A DNA stretch of 64,000 bases from Aspidiotus rigidus (lineage: Eukaryota > Arthropoda > Insecta > Hemiptera > Diaspididae). Each line of letters starts with the position of its first letter. The stretch's first letter is position 1. The stretch is taken from assembly GCA_035079385.1 (NCBI GenBank), contig JAVHKY010000003.1:6985501-7049500 (forward strand). Reading direction: 5' to 3'. The translations under genes were made by a program, and so were the position numbers. The notes under the pieces were generated by a model, which saw only the letters and a program-made list of their open reading frames with translations, ran no database searches and was not told where the DNA came from. This document shows, in pieces, positions 10,867-21,640 of this stretch.

Positions 10867-13329
10867 AAAAAAAAAGTATATTGAATGAAGGAAATTTGAC
10901 AAAATTTTACCGTCGTTTAAATTAACCCTTCTGTTGAGACGTCTTTTTTCCTTCAATATTATATTCTTTATTTTTGTTTTTTATTTCACTTTTTTTTTCC
11001 ATCATTTTCCTGCCAAAAGGTCATAATTTAAATATACGCACCAGCGTTGATAATTCACAACATTATTCAATGAAAACTTCGAAAAGTACTTTTTTTACGA
11101 TTTTTCTTTTTACTCTTCCTTTTCTATTCGGATGCGGCCCTCCGAGCTTAATGGATTCGCGATATAAAAGAAACGAAAAGAGGACCTTCAAATGACACGG
11201 AAAGGGCGTATTAATTCGAGAGAAATTTATTTTATTTTTCCTCTCAGAACCGAAACGTTAATAAGTGATAAAAATTAATAGCGAAAAATTGACGATTCCA
11301 CAGCGTACAAAAACAAAAGTTAGAACATCCCATATCTCGATAGCAGGGCGAAGAAGACTGCACAAAATATATTCATTATTACTTGTTTTTGCGCTACATT
11401 CGGTCAGCATTGGCGTTGTTATTATTGATTAAACAACGCATTAATTAAAAGTTAGCGTGTCCGGGTTGCATGAGTTTCGTTGTGTAATAGAAATAAATAA
11501 AGAAAAGGCAACATTATCGACTTGCGACGAATCCATTAACAAAAACAGTTCGCTCTCTAACAGATGGTAACTAATCTTTTCACAAATTATTACACGCTGT
11601 AACAACCACCGCCCTCAAACATTATATCGTAGTACAACTGTAAGCGATAATATTTTGTAGTTCCGTAAAAAGCTCTATCACGACCGTTGGCTAGCCAGTA
11701 TCAGTATTGCCAAAATGCTCGATATGTGTACACGTATTTGTTCTACATAGTTTTAAAATACGAGCGCCATCATTTTTTGTTAGTGCTTTATATAAGTAAT
11801 TAAACAGCTACGAGCAACTATATCTTCTCTGTTTTGGGCTTTTAATAAATTTAATAAATATGAATCTTTTGCTCGTTAATAATTAATAATAAAACAATGG
11901 TGGAAATTATGCAGCATACACTATTGACCATACCGTCGATATAATCACCCATTATTATAAATCAACCAGTCTGTCACCATGATCCGAGACCTAAGTGCGA
12001 AACTCAGTGATAGCCGAATATTTCTCATTTTACGTTAATTTTCTTCCCTCTCTCTTTAGGTCCCTTTTCGGCGAATGTATACTTTACATAAAAATTGATA
12101 AATATTACCGTACATGCGCTTTTCCATCTGTTGATCCTAACCATTCTCGTTTGGCAGAAATACTTCTAGTCGATTCTTGTACACAGTTGCATTGTGTAGG
12201 AGGCTAAAAGTACATCCTGGTGAAACGTACGACGACATGAAAAATATGAAAATTAGTATTTTCTATTACCATCAACGGTAACTGTAATCGATGGATGGAT
12301 TTTGAGCTATCCGTTTCTATAATTACTATCATCATTCTTGGTCGTTACGAATGATGGTTGTAGTTTTCATAATTAGAGACGCGAAGAAAAAATACTGTCG
12401 AAAGATTAAACATGCAAAATATAAGTACATAATATATTCATTTTGTGTCTCTCTCATCTGATCTAAGCGAGTTGTAAACACATTCTACGGTAGAGGTTGT
12501 AAATCATCGATACCGAAATTCAGATAAAAGAAAAGGCGATAATACGTTGACATACATACGACTCTCGGGCATCAGAGAAATATCACGAGTTGAGAAAAAT
12601 TAAGAACTAGGACGAATACCTATACCAAGAATATTCTTCATGTTTTCGATTTATCAATGACTAGTGCTTACGTTTCCTTTAAATGTATACCTGATAAAAG
12701 TTGGGCGACGCAATTTCGCTTATTCCTGGTATAAAAAAATTAAACAAGACCAGATTGACAATAAACAGGAGTAGTAAAATTCTCATTTTTAATATGAATG
12801 CCCTAAAAACGACATATTGAAAAATTCTTTCCAGGAAGACAGAGGGAAGAGATGAAAGTCACAGGGGAGAAAAATTTGTGCCTCACGGGGTCTCTTTCAT
12901 TGACCACGTTAATTGAGGCGAGCAAGGAACCTATCCCAAGGAGAATTTTTCGATTTTTATCTCAAGAATTGATTAGGTCAAGAATTTTCAACTTTGTTCC
13001 ATGCTTGAAAGTTGAAATTTCTCCATGCCTTCCCTTCTCATATACGTAGCCCGATGTTCTGAATACAAAGTCTACCTTTTTTCGTATACAGCTTCATAGT
13101 CGAAATCGTTCAAACTTTCTGAACCTCCGCCCCTCGAGACCACGATCTCCGTCTTACCATTCATAAATCAAAGTTCTTAGAAAAGGTGAGAGATCTCAGC
13201 TCCCTCGGAGCTACGATTTAAAACTCTGTCCTATACAGATGAGACAGCATCAATCAGTTACATGAGGCGATATCGGCGATTTTTCGATCACCTCATCCTC
13301 TCTTGGTGAGTTCCTGTGAGCTTTAGTTT
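10867..13329. other. Unassigned, possibly single-copy AT-rich DNA
   Basis: I see no supported gene. Small frames such as 10974-11195 and 11995-12207 have no domain signature. Short poly-A/T tracts occur. No inverted or tandem repeat was obvious. Confidence 0.4.
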
Positions 13330-13655
13330 AAACCAGTAAGTGTCTGGACTTCCAAAAACTAAAGAGGTTTTTAATCGTTCAAATGCTAGGAAGTTTCTGG
13401 ACGTCCAAAAGCTAGAAGGTCTAAAAAGTAATGAGTTTCTGGAAGTTCAGTAACTTACTCTCTGAACACAAAGAAAACTTACTTACTGAACGCTAGTTTA
13501 AATGGTAAGTTTTTGGACGTCCAAAAACTAGTAAATTTCTGGACGTCTAAAAAGTAGTGATTTTTTGGACGTCGAGAAACTAACTTTCTGGATGTTAGTT
13601 TAAGTAGTACTTTTTGGACACTCAGAAGCTAGTAGATGTCCAGAGAGTAATGAGT
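13330..13655. repeat. Minisatellite of GGACGTCC-centred ~27-bp motifs
   Basis: The motif AGTTTCTGGACGTCCAAAAA followed by CTAGTA recurs with variable spacing (about 26-30 bp). The core GGACGTCC is palindromic, so each unit can form a small hairpin. Copies are visible near 13395, 13520, 13545 and 13570, with more degenerate ones around them. Confidence 0.7.
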
Positions 13656-13980
13656 TTATTTATTTTATTCATTCAACGTGAATAAACTTGTTACGCTCAA
13701 TTCCCGTAATTGCTCAATACGCGTAATAAGCAGATGTGCTATTCATTACATGTATTGTGCAAAGTTGCTGCCCATTACGCGTAATGAGCAGGTGGAATTG
13801 ACCAATGAGAAGCTGATTTGATTGTAACATAATGGTATTTTTATTTTACTTGGAATACTTCAAAAAATCATTATAATGAAAATTACTTTCTATCATCATT
13901 CAAGGAGGTCGTCATTACTTTCAGAATTCAAAATCTTATTCTATTAGAAATAGGAAAGTTGAAATACGGATATTCTTTTG

Positions 13981-14060
13981 CACTGCCAGTGACGAGGTTT
14001 GGACCACGCACCTCTGAATTAGAAGTCCGCGACTCAACCGCTCAGCCACCGGCGCTGCAA
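13981..14060 (-). repeat. tRNA-related SINE head (minus)
   Basis: On the minus strand it reads GCCGGTGGCTGAGCGGTTGA (box A-like) and, 40 bases on, GGTCCAAACCTCG (box B-like). GCCGGTG at the start can pair with CACTGGC at the end, like an acceptor stem with one G-U pair. The D-arm resembles class II (Leu/Ser) tRNAs, but the anticodon arm and long context show it is not a functional tRNA gene. Confidence 0.7.
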
Positions 14061-14300
14061 AAAAATATCGCCCTATTTCAACTTTGAAAGGAAAGTTCGT
14101 ACTTGTGATAAGGCACAAATCCGTATTTTAAGTTTCCTATTTCTAATAATCCTTGTGAACATGTCCACTTTAAAACTTTCTGTTAGTCGCCCACTCGTGG
14201 CTCTTCTGGACACCTCCCGGCATTAGTGCACTTTTGCGACTGCCTCTTATGGCCTTATAGGAACTTTCCTTCCAAAGTTGAAATAAGGCGATATTTCTTC

Positions 14301-14380
14301 GCAGCGCCGGTGGCCGAGCGGTTGAGTCGCGGACTTCTGATTCAGAGGTGCGTGATCCAAACCTCGTCACTGGCAGGGCA
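14301..14380 (+). repeat. tRNA-related SINE head (plus)
   Basis: Same family as 13981-14060, here on the plus strand, with box A TGGCCGAGCGG and a box B-like GATCCAAACCTC. The same tail follows (AAAGAATATCCGTATTTCAAC). The two heads face away from each other in one element. Confidence 0.7.
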
Positions 14381-15370
14381 AAAGAATATCCGTATTTCAA
14401 CTTTCCTATTTCGAATAATCTTTGTGAACATGTCCACTTTGAAATTTCTCTTATTCTATTATTTATCATGATTGTCACAACTTCTAGACTGGTGGACAAA
14501 TCATGAAAATAGCCAATTTTTGCTCTCCAACATTATTTCTTGAGACATTTGGGAAACCATCGATTGTGAGGGTAAGACTCCCTGAATCCGAATTTCATGG
14601 TTGCCAAGTCAAATTTTGCCTCCTTATGGCCGAAATCTAAGATGGCGGCGAAACTCATTTCATTCCTGTTTCAAGGTAAAACCGAAGGTTGTAATCTTTT
14701 TTTTCTGGGGGGGGGGGGAGGAGGTTGCTGGTGTACAGAATTGCGTCTTCAAACTCTACTTGAGATATTGGAAATTGGTCAGGTTAAAATCACAGAGCTT
14801 TCTCTCAACTGCATTATGTACTATCAAAACAGAGCATATGTATTTCAAAATTAGTCCGTATAGAAATATAAGATGAACTGTAAAATAAAGAGAATTATTT
14901 AAAATTGTAGCTCGAATAACTTTATTGATAAAGAATCATATTTTTTAAAGGAAAAAAGGAAAAAGAACTAATAACAGACAAGCATGTTTGTGACAACATA
15001 ACCACAGGACCCAAGTGTCTCGACTTTTGATTCCCAGGCAAGCTCATGATGGTCGTTTTTGATTTTCCCGGGTCAAAAAACCATAGAAACGATACCCTAC
15101 ACTCTAGCATTATATTGCCAATAAATTAGGCCTCAATTCGATTCAAATTTTGGTCCTCATCTTGGCTCTCTGTGATCCCAATATCTCAAGTATAGAGTTT
15201 GAAGATCCAATTCTGTACACCAGACACACCCTCCTCGCCCTCCAAAAGAGAAAAATTACAATTTTCTGTTTTACCTTGAAACAGAAATAAAATGAGTTTG
15301 GCCGCCATCTTGGATTTGGGCCATAAGGAGGCAAAATTCGACTTGGCAACCATGAAATTCGGATTCAGCA

Positions 15371-15780
15371 CGCGACGCTAGTCGTTCTCTCACTCCGCGA
15401 GCACTCAACAGTAGACGAACTTGTCGACATTCCTTCCATCCCCTGAATCAACAATTTTACTGCAGAATGAGAAAAATTTTTTATTTTTCATTTTGGAGAT
15501 CATCTAGGGTGATTTCAGTATTTTTCTCGGACTCGGTGCTAAATTTTACTTCAGAATTGAAAACATCTTTTGAAGATTGCGCAAATCTTTAATCTTGGAG
15601 GAATTTTGATTCTCTTAATCTATTTCCACTTTCTTTTGATTTCCTCATTGGAAACGCAAGCCGAGTCTGCAAAAATATTCTAAAAGGTGAAATGAGTTAT
15701 ATTTTCTGAAAAACCCAAGTTCTTATATAATCTAGCCTAGACATAACCTAAAATCTAGCCTAGAAAAATTATTTTAAGCA
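15371..15780. other. Unassigned spacer
   Basis: No gene or repeat end recognised. The sequence ends in short CCTAA-type runs (about 15735-15800) that adjoin TGACGTCA-containing repeats. Confidence 0.35.
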
Positions 15781-15922
15781 ACCTAACCTAACCCTGGTTG
15801 ATAACGTCATCAAAGCTGGACGCGAACGTTTTCTATTAAACATAACCTAACCTAACATAGGTTCATCACGTCACAAGTTGATGACGTCATCGAAGTTGGA
15901 AGCGGACGTTTTCTGAGGATTT
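15781..15922 (+). repeat. Two tandem GATGACGTCATC / GCGAACGTTTTCT repeats
   Basis: GATAACGTCATCAAAGCTGG followed by ACGCGAACGTTTTCT recurs as GATGACGTCATCGAAGTTGG followed by AAGCGGACGTTTTCT, with CCTAA runs between. The same motif pair marks the ends of the 9223-10866 element and recurs at 16920 and 38310, so these are probably remnant ends of that family. Confidence 0.6.
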
Positions 15923-16760
15923 TTGAAAAGAAAAGAAGGCTTTTCTCGCACTAAAATTTATTTCCTCGTATCTTTTGACGCCGACTCCTCATTTACCAAT
16001 GTTCCAGTCGACCTTGTCTTAGATTCTGTATCAACGCGTTGGAACGAAATACAACCTCATACCTCACTTGACCAAAATCTATTCTTGACTATCCTCGCCT
16101 TCTGCCTTAAAAATGATTATTTTCAGTTTCAAGGAAAACTTTACTCTCAGCTACACGTTGTAGCCATGGGCGGCCCTCTGTCTTCTATAGTTTCTGAACT
16201 CGTACTCGATGACCTTTTTAAAGAAATAACTATAAATTTTGGTGATAATATTGAATTTATGACTAAGTATTTTTGACGACCTTTTTAGATTTATTAATAA
16301 TTTCTATAACTGTATACAATTTACCTATACGAAAAAAGTTATAATACTATTAATTTTCTCGATGTTTCTGTTTTACGTACTGATAGTAATGATTTGAAAT
16401 TTTGTCATTACAAAAAACCTACTTATACTGGTCGTATTATATATTTCCTTTCACATCAACCTTTCCATTACAAGCTTAATACTGCTTTCAATCTTAAAGA
16501 TATATGGTTGAAAGTCTCCGATCCTGAATTTCATAACCAACTCATCTCTGATTTCCGTATCCTTCTGTCCAATAATGGCTATCCCAGTAAGCTTATAAAG
16601 CGTGTTCTTAATTTTAAGCCTACAGATAACGCGACTGTGAAAAACCAAAAATTGTTCTCTATGCCTTTTGTAAGCCAGAGCAGCATGATCATTCAAAAAT
16701 TCTTACGTTCTTTAGATCCCAAAATTTGTATCGCTTTTCTGAGGATGGTTCACCTCTAAG
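15923..16760 (+). pseudogene. Penelope-like reverse transcriptase fragment A
   Basis: The first frame holds SFDADSSFTNVPVDLVLDSV (RT palm with the first catalytic D) and VVAMGGPLSSIVSELVLDDL, matching the PLE pattern AMGSPLSPIVAE. The catalytic region reads MTKY then TTTTTGACGAC: one extra T breaks an expected Y-F-D-D-L. Reading resumes in another frame with FLDVSVLRTDSNDL and KPTYTGRIIYFLSHQP, then ends near 16760. There is no N-terminal domain and no GIY-YIG domain here. The sequence class is the insect Penelope/Poseidon-like type and differs from the other PLE copies in the window. It is non-functional. Confidence 0.85.
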
Positions 16761-16799
16761 GAAAAAATATAAAATAAATTAAGTTATGTATACGAAAGT

Positions 16800-16915
16800 T
16801 TCAAGTCCCAATCCTATCATATAAATCTGTGAAGTCGAAATTTTTCTGAGTCCTCTTCCCATCATCATAAATGACTCAAAGGTCAAAATTTTTTCAAGTT
16901 CCGTAACATAACGTA
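16800..16915 (-). repeat. Degenerate satellite monomers (inverted)
   Basis: CAAGTCCCAATCCTATCATA and GTCGAAATTTTTC-like pieces are the complement of the ~45-bp satellite. They follow the PLE fragment and precede a GACGTCATC repeat at 16926. Confidence 0.5.
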
Positions 16916-17399
16916 ATTTAGGTTGTTGACGTCATCGGAGTCGACCGCGGACGAGCTCGCGGAAGTTTCCTGAGAATACCCCCCAACAACAGAATCACTT
17001 GAACGATATACGTATTTCTTTTTGAAAATACGAGCACTGAACCTCGATGACACATGCGACAAAAAACAGCACACAAGTTTGAGAATTCAAAGATTTCTGG
17101 AGGAAGGACAAGTGAGTTCACTTTTCAAAGTTCTTCAGACTTTGATTCTCTCTAGCTCAATTTATACGCCGGAATCTTGTAGAATCAAGTCAAATGGTAC
17201 CTACCCCTCGCTATTGTCAACTGTATTATGCTGACGTCATACTTATTCATGATGATGAAAAGATTGGTAGAATTAGATGGTGAGACAGACACGAAGTCGA
17301 ATCGTTTTTAGACATAGTAGAAATTAAAGTTACGATTTCTCAATGTAACAAACGAAGATTGTCACCGAAGTCAAAAAAGAAGATAATTTTATAATAAGC

Positions 17400-17740
17400 C
17401 ACGTAAAGTAAAGAAGGGGATTCATAATAGCACCATCAGGAAGTACTCCGAATTAATACCATACGTAGAAAAGTACACAAAAACAGTGATAAAGGAGTCA
17501 AATGGTTATGATGTGGATATGGGCATCCATAACAACTTACCCATGGTGAGGAGGATAAACAACGACCAGAAGGGAGTAAAGGACGAGGAAATCTTGAGAA
17601 GAGTGTAAAAGCTCAATTGTGAACAATATGAAGGCATCTACAATGATGAGACTGTGTGAAAGTTCAACATCAGGAGAAAGGAACAGGAAACATCATGGAA
17701 GAAAGAAGATGGGAAGTCACTGTTTGGCAAATAAGGAATA
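17400..17740 (+). pseudogene. Penelope-like element fragment B, GIY-YIG end
   Basis: Reads KKGIHNSTIRKYSELIPYV, then SNGYDVDMGIHNNLPMVRRI and, after a stop, KLNCEQYEGIYNDET and KFNIRRKEQETSWKKEDGKS. This is collinear with the 3' part of the PLE at 45.9-46.9 kb (GNNxKYTNKV, CEQCKGIYIGETG). The GIY-YIG core is damaged (IYNDET for IYIGET) and stops are present. The 5' RT part is missing. Confidence 0.8.
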
Positions 17741-18230
17741 TTCGAATTTATACATGTTGAAAACTCTAGGAATTGATGGAGAGGAGAAAAGCCATTGAAC
17801 CACGTAATCTAGTAGTGTAACGAGGGAGGGGTTAGAGAGGTCGAAAGCCCCTCCCTCAAAGACACATAAAATATCACATTTTATTCTGAATGATTTTCCA
17901 AAAAATTTTTGTAACATTCCTTTTCGATCGCTTTTTCTGGCTACGCCACTGATGTAATTGTGTTCGACATGAAAGATTATTCGGCTTGGTGATTGGATAA
18001 AATAGAAAGAACAGAACCGACCAATATGATAACAGCACACCTGGTGACCAATGGAAACAGGGCATATAGTCAGATGAACCAATTATAACGCAGTATTGTA
18101 GTAGCCAATAAGACACAGTGTTATACTACAAAAATTAATGTTCAAGGTCTTGTTCTTTAATTGCGATACAACTGATCATGAGGTAACAGCCGAAAGTACT
18201 CTTATAAACTAACTGATTAAGTAGAATAGT
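17741..18230 (+). mobile_element. PLE B 3' tail with a small insertion
   Basis: Matches the 3' untranslated and terminal region of the PLE at 45.5-45.95 kb: ATTATTCGGCTTGGTGATTG, CCAATAAGACACAGTGTTAT, then the hairpin ACTGATCATGAGGTAACAGC-CGAAAG at 18171-18197. About 140 bp (roughly 17812-17955, ending GGCTACGCCACTGA) has no counterpart in the 45-kb copy and looks like a short inserted repeat. Confidence 0.7.
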
Positions 18231-18299
18231 GAGGAACTGAAGGATGGGATACTCAAAAACGAGCAAATATAAAGAGTTTTTCTCAAGAGCCGCACAGAA

Positions 18300-18430
18300 G
18301 AGCTGCTTTCAAGTCTCGCTAGATGATGGTTGTTTAACCGAAAGCGCTCTGGTCTATTTTAAATTTCTGTTGCAATCGTAAAAAATTCTTCGTGTTTACT
18401 CGTTTCTGAGTATCCCTTCCTTTGGTATGT
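18300..18430 (+). mobile_element. Second PLE tail fragment with conserved hairpin
   Basis: GATGATGGTTGTTTAACCGA plus AAGCGCTC at 18322-18348 matches the tails at 35.3, 58.07 and 60.95 kb. It is followed by TGCAATCGTAAAAAATTCTT and CGTGTTTACTC, as in the other tails. It belongs to the PLE lineage of the 33-35 kb copy, not to fragment B. Confidence 0.65.
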
Positions 18431-21400
18431 CTGGCCATAATTTAACAAATCGTATCGATTCTAGAACAGTGCACTTGAGATCTTTTTTAATGATTTTTAT
18501 GATGATGTTTTATCAAGACAAAATTCTCTCATCACGGTCAGAAAAATCGACCTCCCGTGCAAACTAGGTACTTCAAAAAATTGTACACTTTCCACCAAAA
18601 AAAAAAAAAAAAAAAAAAAACGAAAAAATGCCTATTATTGTCATCGCTGGTCAGTAAAGAGTGCTTCACGGGGTTATTTTGCAAAAGGAATACCTCGAAA
18701 AAATTTCTCACCCTCGTAGTGAAGCAACTCGAGAAAAACTAGGTCTTAAAGCACTCGTTTCAAGATCACATTCAAAGTGACCTATTCTCACTACTCACCT
18801 TAATTATCAATCCACACTCGAATCAAGAAGTAAAATTCGCAACTATCCCGAAACTGCAATTTTTTGTTTTCCTTTGTATTTTATTAGAATGAGGGTAAAC
18901 AATACAAAAGTAGAGAGAGATTAGATTTTGAGGAAGTACTTACGGCAAAAAATTGAAATTTAGCCACCAACACTCGAGTGATCTACAAAATCAAATTCTA
19001 AGAGAAAGAAAACGTTGTTCTTAAAAAAAAAAGTTACAAAGAAAAAAAAAAATATTGATGAGTACCTAAATGAATTACTGAAGTAATTCTGTATCAAAAG
19101 GAAAAGTGAAAATTTCTTAATCCGAGGAATATGTATACGTGTAATTTCAGAAATTATGATAATACGCGTAATTTTATTTCGGTGATGTCATCAAAGAATT
19201 TGACCAGGTCGTAAAATGTAAAGACGCGGGAAAATTTATACGGGTCAATCGACTTTCAAATGAACGAAAAAAGAGAATCTGCACTTCACATTTTTCCAGT
19301 GAGAAAGTATTCGCATTAACAATTATGCTTATTTCCGTTGCTTATAGAAACGAAACAATTCTATTTTAATCTTCTATCAGTTGCTTTACAGAGGCATGCT
19401 AAAGTGAAAAACGATCAAGCCGATGCCCGCGGAATTCAAATTGTAAAATTCGTGAACATAAATTATTTTTATTTATCTTTTGTTAAGGGTTTTTGCATCG
19501 AAAAAATTAAAAGGAAGAAAGGATATGAAACCGGAAAGCGTTTTTTTTTTTTTTTTTTCCAAAGTCGAAAAAGTGGTGTAGTACATCGTCACTGAAGAAC
19601 GCGGTTTGGAAAAGTACTGAAGTTAACATTATTGTGTTAAAGATAAGGTAACCAGATAGAGGAGGAAAAGAAAAAAGCGCGAACGGCTGGTGGAAGCGAG
19701 ACGGTAGAAAAGTCACGCGGCACGCGTAAAAAGAATCGAAGAGAGCGAAAGGGCGAGAGAGAATGAGGAGTGTTTTTCCTACCAGTGACGCTTATAACAT
19801 TACATGCTAGCCGTGATGAAATTTAAAGCTCATACCCTTCACCTCTGTCATCACAATTCCGACATTTCCTGGCCATAAAAGCAATAAAAGACGCCCTAAC
19901 TATAAATTTATAGACGACTCCGCCGTGTGCCCATAATTCAGTAGGGTCGACCACCACAGCAGTTACCGCTTGATTCTGACATTCGTACCCGAATAATTTG
20001 CGACTTTAAATGAACTTAGCAGTCTATCTCTTTTCCTTCGTTCGTTTCTTCTTACACTTTTTATTCTTATTATATCACAGTTCTTGTTCACAGTTCACAG
20101 AGACGAGCATGAAAAGTATACATTAACAAACATTTTCAGTAGTCGACATGGATATATTTTTCGTCCAAATTTGTTTAATCGTAGTTTACTTTAATTAATT
20201 ATTATAATTTAAGCCTGTGCTTACCTGATGCCTACTAAAGTCATGATTCAAATTTGAGTACAGAAAAACAAAAGCTTCGATAATAGTGAATGTGAAACGA
20301 TGATAAACAGAAATACAAGAAATAGTTTTCCAAAAAAAAAATTCGAAAACCTGCCGATTGAACGTGCTATTGTATCACATTAGAGGAAGGGTTGGCAAAA
20401 TCGACGGCAAATTGGCAACATTGTAATGAGCTCAGAGAGTTCGAAAATCAAAATACACAATGTCGAAAGTTGATTGAATTTATGAACTCCGTGTATCGTT
20501 GTGCTGACCCTTTCATTCGAGCTGCACCTGTTGTAAATTATGAACGTCAATTAGTGGTTGTAGAAATAAAATACACTCGTATATTACGCATGCCCATTTT
20601 GCTTTACTGTTCAATGATAACAGATGAAAAGCTCTACCTCCTTGCTCCAAGATCCACAAGTTTCATTTGGACGTCGAAACGAAATTCCATTGTCAACGTC
20701 GAACTACCTACCATTGAGATTTGAAAAATTCATTCAACAATAATGTGGACGAATTATTTTTTATTCTTTTTATTAAATTAACGAGTCTTGCAACAACATT
20801 TAGAGTTATGAGCTCGTAGGGGATGGATGGAGACAATGAGGATGAATAGGAAACAGATGGTGTTGTAGAAATGAGCATGTGTGAACTGCACACGAAGGAT
20901 CAGGATGAGTAAACTATACATACGCAGCTGTGTCCTATAGGTACTCTGTGACGTGACAAATTACGGCTACTTATGAGAATTTTTTGGAAAAGCTTACTGA
21001 TATTTGCCCCTTGTCTCCAACAACCGCTGTTGTTTACTTTGAAAGAGCTACCTATCGCACTTTTATCGACCTAACCTAATTTGAGAGTCATTGGTTGTAC
21101 TTAGATCTCACTTGAAGTAGGTATAGTATTGCCAAATTCAGTGTTTAAGGTTGCAAAAAACGCATGAAAATCAAAGCCCAGGACATGAGAAATGATCATA
21201 CCCGAATGGAGGGAAATCGTTCAGGTTGAGATATGTTTTTGGTCTTATATTCCTGGAACCGGATGAGGTGTATGGTGCGTTCATTTCTGATTTATTACCT
21301 ATCAGACCTAAGTGTGAAAAATTGGAAAAATTTGAGAATACATTTTAAAAAATGACGCACAATATAATGATAAATATCCCTTTACTTTCTGGGCTTGTCG

Positions 21401-21640
21401 ACAATAAGTCTTCAATGTACGACAAATGTGTAGCAGTCGTTCCAAAGTCGTTTCAGTGAGACCTTTTGTAAGGCTCATCCTGACATCTGATAAACTCATT
21501 CAATTTCAAACGAATACATGTACCAATATTCGATGTCCCGGAAAAAGTTTGAAATATCTATGCTGTTGGCGAAAAAATAATTGTATTATATCTTTTAATC
21601 ACAATTTTCCGCTAAAATTAGATGACTGTTTGCAATTTAC
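18431..21640. other. Unassigned AT-rich DNA
   Basis: I could support no gene. Features are a 22-base A run at about 18597, A-rich tracts near 19025, a T run near 19540, and an 18-A run just beyond the stretch at 21719. A frame at 20392-20724 (110 codons) shows no domain signature and was not called. Confidence 0.4.

Larger units (their letters stand above)
13685..15370 (+). mobile_element. Composite inverted SINE-like element, copy 1
   Basis: From left to right: a terminus with ATTACGCGTAAT-type palindromes (13696-13785), a spacer, a tRNA-like module on the minus strand (13981-14060), one on the plus strand (14301-14380), then a module starting ATCCGAATTTCATGGTTGCC at about 14585, a central spacer (14880-15140), and the same module inverted ending at about 15366. 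The whole order reappears, inverted and with nearly the same length, at 61.39-63.07 kb. No protein frame is credible; the frames seen are shadows of the repeats. It is therefore a non-autonomous unit, probably mobilised in trans. Confidence 0.75.

Noticed and set aside
13981..14380. tRNA genes
   Set aside because: The A and B boxes are present but the stems are degenerate, the anticodon arm lacks the usual U33 and the sequence continues into a conserved tail. They fit SINE heads, not functional tRNAs.
14597..15371. Paired frames of 60-91 codons in the composite element, repeated at 61.9-62.2 kb
   Set aside because: They recur because the DNA module recurs, are open in two frames at once and have frame-breaking differences between copies.
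15735..15860. Insect telomere repeat (CCTAA)n
   Set aside because: Only two to three imperfect units occur, scattered within other repeats; similar short runs at 38385 and 21068. Not a telomere.
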